Shown here piece after piece: positions 6,901 through 8,285 of a stretch of DNA of 8,285 nucleotides (positions within the stretch are counted from its first letter, which is position 1; every line of letters starts with the position of its first letter). The DNA comes from Flavobacteriales bacterium (GTDB taxonomy: Bacteria > Bacteroidota > Bacteroidia > Flavobacteriales_D > Sanyastnellaceae), in contig JAIYCK010000332.1 of assembly GCA_027488055.1 (NCBI GenBank), forward strand, positions 1-8,285. The letters run 5' to 3'. Both the position numbers and the translations under genes were made by a program. Below the pieces are notes generated by a model. It made no database searches, was not told where the DNA came from, and worked only from the letters and a program-made list of their open reading frames with translations.

Positions 6901-8285
6901 GAGTGGCAGCACTACTAGTTTACTAAGTAACTTTGCACTCAATACCTTAGGTTCCATCAACTATCCATCGCTATTTGATGTGTTGGATGGCGGCACATTG
7001 GATTGTAGCACTTATGAAATGACCGGCACTACGGGTCAATTGACACGTGTGCGTGTGAACAACAATGCGACCATTCGCACAGCGCATCCAGATGGTTTGA
7101 CAGCATCGAGTGCCTTGGGTACGATCAAAACCGAAAACCGAACCTATAATGCTGGTGCCACCTATGTATTTGACGGTGCTTCCAATCAGAATACAGGCGA
7201 TTTTTGGAATGTAACCTCAACGCTTTATACGGTTGCGAATTTGGTGATCGATAATACATCATCGAAAGTAACACTCAACAATGGTAGCAATGTAAGTGTG
7301 TCAAACGCATTGACTTTCACTTCTGGTAATACAGCTTATTTGGATGTGTTGTCCAATACCATCAGCGTGACGAATGCTGCGACCAATGCGGTCGTGCGCA
7401 CAAACCAAGGTCACGTGGTAGGTAATTTGTCAAGATCGATTCTGCCATCAGCCATCAATACCTACACTTTCCATGTGGGAACGGCAACGGCGTATGCTCC
7501 AGTCGTTTCGACTTTGAACATGGGCGCTACCAACGGTGCCATAAGGGCCAAAGCCATCGATGGCATTCACCCTCAAATGGCTTCGGACGGCTTGAGTCAA
7601 ACAGCTTATTGCAATCGTTATTGGACCTTGACCAACATCGGCACATCAGTGAATAGCGCTTCACATCAGTTCAATTACTTGGCGGGCGATCTAATCGGAC
7701 AAGCAACATCTCCTTTGCTCACCTTGGCGCGCTATTCATCTGGATGGACATACCCCACCTATACAACGGACGTAAATTCCATCACAGGAACTGCATTGAA
7801 CAACACCTCTTCATTCGGTGATTTCTTTGCCGCTGTGGGTTGTGCTTCGTATGTCGCAAATATCACAGCAGGTGGCCCAACCACATTCTGTGCGGGTGGT
7901 ACGGTGAACTTAAGTGGATCGGCCAACATCGCGGGGTCTACCTTTGCTTGGTCTCCAGCAACAGGCTTGGATGCCACCACAGGCAACAGCGTAAATGCAT
8001 CGCCATCGGTGACGACCACCTACACGGTGACTGCAACTTCACCACAAAACTGTTCGGATACTGAAACAATTACAGTAACTGTGAATCCTTTCCCTGCAAC
8101 TGCGGGTACAATCACAGGAACTGCTACTGTTTGTCAAGGACAAAATGGAGTGGTATTCTCAGTGCCAGCTATCGCGAATGCGACAGGTTATACTTGGACA
8201 TTGCCAACGGGCGCATCAATTGCTTCAGGTAGCAATACCAATAGCATCACAGTAAACTTCTCGACCACTGCCGTTTCAGGTGTGA
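797..8285 (+). CDS. Giant secreted multi-domain surface protein, probable T9SS cargo (3' end outside window)
   Basis: One frame runs from ATG 797 to the window end with no stop: 2,496 complete codons, C-terminus missing. The frame was checked at many points along its length and no frameshift was found. The start is chosen because it is the first Met of the frame after the -7 box and is followed by a signal peptide (residues 1-36, cleavage expected at SFA|Q). No Shine-Dalgarno is present, as is usual in Bacteroidota. Order of parts: DOMON/CBM9-like domain (about 40-221); beta-helix block 1 (about 227-835); VG/RYW module 1 (about 835-980); block 2 opening with NWTP at 997-1000; VG/RHW module 2 (about 1468-1615); block 3 opening with NWTP at 1632-1635; VG/RYW module 3 (about 2208-2348); PKD/Ig-like domains (about 2356-2431, and from 2432). 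The repeats are rich in Asn, Thr, Ser and Gly, and Lys is scarce. Such architectures occur in large T9SS-exported adhesins and surface proteins of Bacteroidota; the expected C-terminal sorting domain is beyond the window. No catalytic motif was seen, so a structural or adhesive role is inferred. Confidence 0.9.
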   Translation, partial: MINFNLLQNQGHAITKTLLNSVLTCVICLTTSMSFAQSPRTVVFTGSQADFNAAELFDATAGNVRYYATFDAGFLYLGAFRTSGTFAAADNFTAYLDTDPQIALTSGNGTTVGQSYNGVTGSLPFSANFNVHVEQSYQEARSFGSSWAATISGPTYFTSSTCREVAIPKSLIGNPYGLYLTMWMGYSNGIFANAPGASLGNGANPTVVDYFGGIGLIAADCTPLTTQNLPIIDAVINDTPAAGAVVAALVINSGSNVVSNNFTVAPGGCIEVSGGSLNLANTTIDFGGATAANGKGTHIITSGGTLVTDASSNFNVNGEVAHVGNAGSFTNKWTVRNKLTLLAAGGTTIASGGVLDLRNGGFLNVNAPTYASGSILSYNTGGVFVAGAEWASGISTGVGVPFNVSIADAVINSAVSFGNASAYRRCSNNITVANFGTSGLTLSTVAGGDLQIGGSFTQNGTFTHNNRAVIFNGSTTQNITGNFSATGATNNFAFLVVASTVTNGVVLNSNTVISGSSGNVLELNSIGRLNIGTGINLNLINNGGNILVSGGTRNIRFNGGSSTMSITGSKTITNASGGTLSFTTLASGASVVLSQGLNFGAGISSLGNGVVLRIDNGGFVNTNPPTYTSGSTLQYNTAGAYGRGAEWSATSGAGYPHHVIISTTGTALNLGNGGAGTARQMGGDLTINNGCALSMATTAMTASLTVLGNITVGSGISGTLTLSSSAGGNLLVGGNLVVNAGGTFTHNNRSVTCNGSANQNITGISSLYDLIINNAAGATINTAMTVSNVLTMTAGTITLGNNNLLLSNSAVGAITGTFDNTRMIITNGTGQFMRAIATTGFPLNYTWPVGENTGTVSYSPVSINFTANSTARNLGVVVVDANHPQLNNTPTQTDYISRYWSWTNSAAGNYTYTMSSTFVAEDVVGAIANLRMNSYVSSVWRQDITGLAAGNVLTSTTGLTQTTGAITSTTDVTARVNDGTTYTWNQTGTSSFATATNWTPNRTTPRTNDILVFSNGATTTATSVPTQTIGKLLISGNTNVTFTSAADVTLTISGSNGDDLSIASGSTAVLASAGNNTLIMAFSNVVTAAIAGTFSLNSNTANDNQINFTNAVATVTGVFNNFGVVNSTVSNLTFASGSQYNHNYITSVGTIPTATWNVNSTCRIQGYTSGGGNDFVPAGLGQSFGNFVWNCAGQTNDAQLNGALTSIQGNFTVSATNGSYLHLTNTTGYTLNIGGNLSLINNNSFLSFADGNGTYNAIVNVGGSFTQTNTTILELNNGNSGTSVQLLVAGGFTLGTGAQIFQSSGSTTGNVIEWDGTASQAVTISGALPFFGQQVHYRLNNPAGMTLTGTIPVNGSSTFFRKAGAITGGTITYNNTSGTLEYEGTEDMTTGIEFPTADGPVFVRMNKTGIVTLAAARSLPNNGVFTNLSGIFSLGAFDLTLNNTAAGALVNATPSATNMIAASGAGQLKLTLPSSARDLFFYVGDVTNTPEYSGIRLNFSANSLNNRVVGIRVIDDTSAVLSVPYAPIDYLTRHWRVTLSATNGTYSYTPSLIYNVAGDVEGTENNLQVAAFPAGATSWNHYGTTITSPTLTKSGAALTNTNFSLNNATFTGRTPVKYWDGSISTDWNNATNWTPTGVPNSTDNIDINGNAINPCVLGSNATINHLTLSDGANFTMNSGTLTVAGNFTYDPNATVSFNCASTLSLTNTTFPQLIPALQYGSLSLGSGTRTLAPAGNISICGNYTPTSGTVNVPGSTVIFNGTTTQSILSNNTSFNNLIISNTAANVTTSRSVTIRSSMNVLPNTRYEQTGNTLSFIAGTTGSVDGFLRNAGTITTTGVLTFNNGGTYEHNYTTAEGTVPASTWSVGSTCKFIGYTSNTNAPFGLNQAFHHVEWNCPSQNGNLNLNGGLTDVNGDFRMVSSGSGQLRLSSTASATINIDGDMIQTGGELVLKSGNGNQTTINVGGDFIQTGGNLDAHTNDSGTSLIRLAGNYERTGAGSMTTSGMAPNLLISFVGTNQTILQTSTGDFSYCNFEIASGSTTSLLSNFALNTLGSINYPSLFDVLDGGTLDCSTYEMTGTTGQLTRVRVNNNATIRTAHPDGLTASSALGTIKTENRTYNAGATYVFDGASNQNTGDFWNVTSTLYTVANLVIDNTSSKVTLNNGSNVSVSNALTFTSGNTAYLDVLSNTISVTNAATNAVVRTNQGHVVGNLSRSILPSAINTYTFHVGTATAYAPVVSTLNMGATNGAIRAKAIDGIHPQMASDGLSQTAYCNRYWTLTNIGTSVNSASHQFNYLAGDLIGQATSPLLTLARYSSGWTYPTYTTDVNSITGTALNNTSSFGDFFAAVGCASYVANITAGGPTTFCAGGTVNLSGSANIAGSTFAWSPATGLDATTGNSVNASPSVTTTYTVTATSPQNCSDTETITVTVNPFPATAGTITGTATVCQGQNGVVFSVPAIANATGYTWTLPTGASIASGSNTNSITVNFSTTAVSGV
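914..1459 (+). other. N-terminal DOMON/CBM9-like domain (tentative)
   Basis: Residues about 40-221 differ from the repeats that follow: more aromatic and acidic residues and no Asn-Gly strand repeats. The pattern is that of a beta-sandwich ligand-binding domain: a strand pair YYATFDAGFLYLGAF, then YLDTDP (95-100), a charged strand VEQSY (133-137), and VAIPKSLIG (165-173) followed by hydrophobic strands. In CBM9/DOMON-like domains an early strand reading D..YLYV.F, a Y.D.D segment and a late E.AIP...LG motif recur in this order. Cys162 and Cys221 may form a disulfide. A ligand, probably carbohydrate if the family is right, is inferred only. No profile search was possible. Confidence 0.4.
1475..3300 (+). 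repeat. Beta-helix-like block 1 of the giant protein
   Basis: Residues about 227-835 are made of short strands separated by Asn/Gly turns (patterns such as GGSLNLANTTIDFGG and GGNLLVGGNLVVNAGGTF), the look of a right-handed beta-helix or parallel beta-solenoid. Two sub-repeats are duplicated inside. PTYxSGS...YNT...GAEW is found from residue 368 and again from 625 (257 residues apart). FTHNNRxVxxNGSxxQNITG is found from residue 462 and again from 744 (282 residues apart). The second copies sit closer to the consensus commonly seen in Bacteroidota surface proteins (for example GRGAEWS...GYPHHV at about 643-659). Confidence 0.65.
3301..3735 (+). other. VG/HP/RYW module 1
   Basis: Residues about 835-980. 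Signature in order: TWPVGEN (residue 847 is the Trp), YSPVSINF, VVVVDANHP (His883), SRYWSWT (897-903), then a strand-rich tail with YTYTMSSTF and a W(R)QD segment. In Bacteroidota surface proteins a module of this kind, typically written F-P-V-G-T...Y-x-P-V...H-P...R-Y-W, regularly closes a beta-helix block. Here Trp replaces the usual Phe. Its molecular function is unknown; a capping beta-sandwich is a reasonable guess. Confidence 0.6.
3740..5194 (+). repeat. Beta-helix-like block 2, opening with a W...NWTP motif
   Basis: Residues about 982-1466. It opens with TYTWNQTGTSSFATATNWTP (NWTP at 997-1000), followed by P(R)TND and a strand, the usual entry motif of a new beta-helix block in these proteins. 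Its middle carries the HNY...ATW...STC...WNC element: YNHNY at 1140, Cys1162, WNC with Cys1191. The same element recurs in block 3, 707 residues later. Regular strands with Asn/Gly turns continue to the start of module 2. Confidence 0.6.
4214..4369 (+). repeat. HNY/STC/WNC element, copy 1
   Basis: Residues 1140-1191: YNHNY, then GTIPTATWNV, NSTC, GYTS, LGQSF and VWNC. It shares its order and most key residues with the copy at 6335-6481. Two cysteines 29 residues apart (1162 and 1191) are conserved in both copies and may form a disulfide on the solenoid surface. Confidence 0.6.
5195..5643 (+). other. VG/RHW module 2 (diverged copy)
   Basis: Residues about 1467-1615. The module can be aligned by order: LFFYVGD (first Phe of FYVG at 1481), YSGIRLNF in place of YSPVSINF, IRVIDD, then LTRHWRVTL (TRHW from 1532), GTYSYTP and a tail with DVEGTENNL...W. 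It lacks the His-Pro pair of modules 1 and 3 and has RHW in place of RYW, so it is the most diverged of the three. Confidence 0.55.
5644..7417 (+). repeat. Beta-helix-like block 3, opening with KYWDG...NWTP
   Basis: Residues about 1617-2207. The opening KYWDGSISTDWNNATNWTP (1617-1635) followed by GVPNSTDN is closer to the typical form than the block 2 opening. A copy of the NGTTTQSI...FNNLIISN strand motif occurs near 6075-6140, related to those in block 1. The second HNY...ATW...STC...WNC element starts at YEHNY (1847) with Cys1869 and Cys1895. Further on, IDGDMIQTGG and VGGDFIQTGG (about 6607-6711) are adjacent short repeats of about 20 residues. Confidence 0.6.
6335..6481 (+). repeat. HNY/STC/WNC element, copy 2
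   Basis: Residues 1847-1895: YEHNY, then GTVPASTWSV, GSTC, GYTS, LNQAF and EWNC. It is a protein-level duplicate of 4214-4369, slightly shorter (cysteines 1869 and 1895 are 26 residues apart instead of 29). The copies are not close at DNA level, so the duplication is old. Confidence 0.6.
7418..7843 (+). other. VG/HP/RYW module 3
   Basis: Residues about 2208-2349. Signature: YTFHVGT (FHVG from 2225), YAPVVSTL, IRAKAIDGIHP (His2258), NRYWTLT (2273-2279), then FNYLAGDLIG, LLTLARYSSGWT and a final FGDFFAAVGC. This is the copy nearest to the form common in Bacteroidota surface proteins. It is directly followed by the PKD/Ig-like domains instead of another NWTP opening, marking the end of the beta-helix part. 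Confidence 0.6.
7862..8089 (+). other. PKD/Ig-like domain 1
   Basis: Residues about 2356-2431. Visible features: ITAGGPTTFCAGGTVNLSGS, FAWSPATGLD, SVTTTYTVTATSPQNCSDTE and the closing strand TITVTVNPFP. The pattern W-SP-A-TGL ... TTTYTVT ... C-S-D-T ... VTVNP is typical of the PKD/Ig-like domains found in long series near the C-terminus of Bacteroidota T9SS proteins. Cys2365 and Cys2419 are placed to form the usual intradomain disulfide. The domain is probably a spacer or adhesive module. Confidence 0.75.
8090..8285 (+). other. PKD-like domain 2 (cut by window end)
   Basis: Residues from 2432 on. Visible are AGTITGTATVCQGQNGVVFS, VPAIANATGYTWTLPTGASI and NSITVNFSTTAVSG, matching the common Bacteroidota PKD-like pattern with the motifs AG-I-G...VC-GQ, Y-W-LP-GA and I-V-F...A-SG. 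The domain is incomplete, its last strand lying past the edge. More copies and a T9SS sorting domain are expected downstream. Confidence 0.7.

Noticed and set aside
1475..7417. CRISPR-like or recent DNA tandem repeats in the giant gene
   Set aside because: The repeats are visible in protein sequence, with irregular spacing and diverged DNA. There are no identical direct repeats with regular spacers.

Overview
The window looks like a chromosomal segment of a member of the Bacteroidota. It contains the end of one gene, a 128-base AT-rich intergenic region, and the first 2,496 codons of one giant gene that runs off the right edge. Three things point to this phylum: a TAnnTTTG-type -7 promoter box, no Shine-Dalgarno sequence before the giant gene, and a protein built from modules typical of large surface or secreted proteins of the type IX secretion system (T9SS). 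No finer taxonomic call is supportable. No RNA genes, CRISPR arrays, insertion sequences or integrase genes were seen.

Layout. Bases 1-668 hold the 3' end of a plus-strand gene whose start lies upstream; I do not recognise its product. Bases 669-796 are non-coding. They contain a perfect AT-only inverted repeat (679-698), three tandem 21-bp A-rich units (699-761) and, directly abutting them, a -7 box (762-769), so this is very probably the promoter of the giant gene. Bases 797-8285 are a single uninterrupted plus-strand frame.

The giant protein reads in this order: signal peptide (residues 1-36); a beta-rich N-terminal domain resembling DOMON/CBM9-type sugar- or ligand-binding folds (about 40-221); then three rounds of a long Asn/Thr/Ser/Gly-rich beta-helix-like block, each closed by a compact module carrying a xxVG...RYW/RHW signature; then two PKD/Ig-like domains, the second cut by the window end. 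The second and third beta-helix blocks each open with a W...NWTP motif. Two further internal duplications are visible inside the blocks (PTYxSGS...AEW, and HNY...ATW...STC...WNC). The C-terminal T9SS sorting domain expected for such a protein would lie beyond the window, so the T9SS assignment is inference.

Working together: nothing shows that the two genes act jointly. The upstream gene is separated from the giant gene by its own promoter region. The giant protein is best read as an exported, stalk-like surface protein or adhesin. It belongs to a known architectural style, not a clearly new system; the most unusual local signal is the phased 21-bp repeat array against the promoter.
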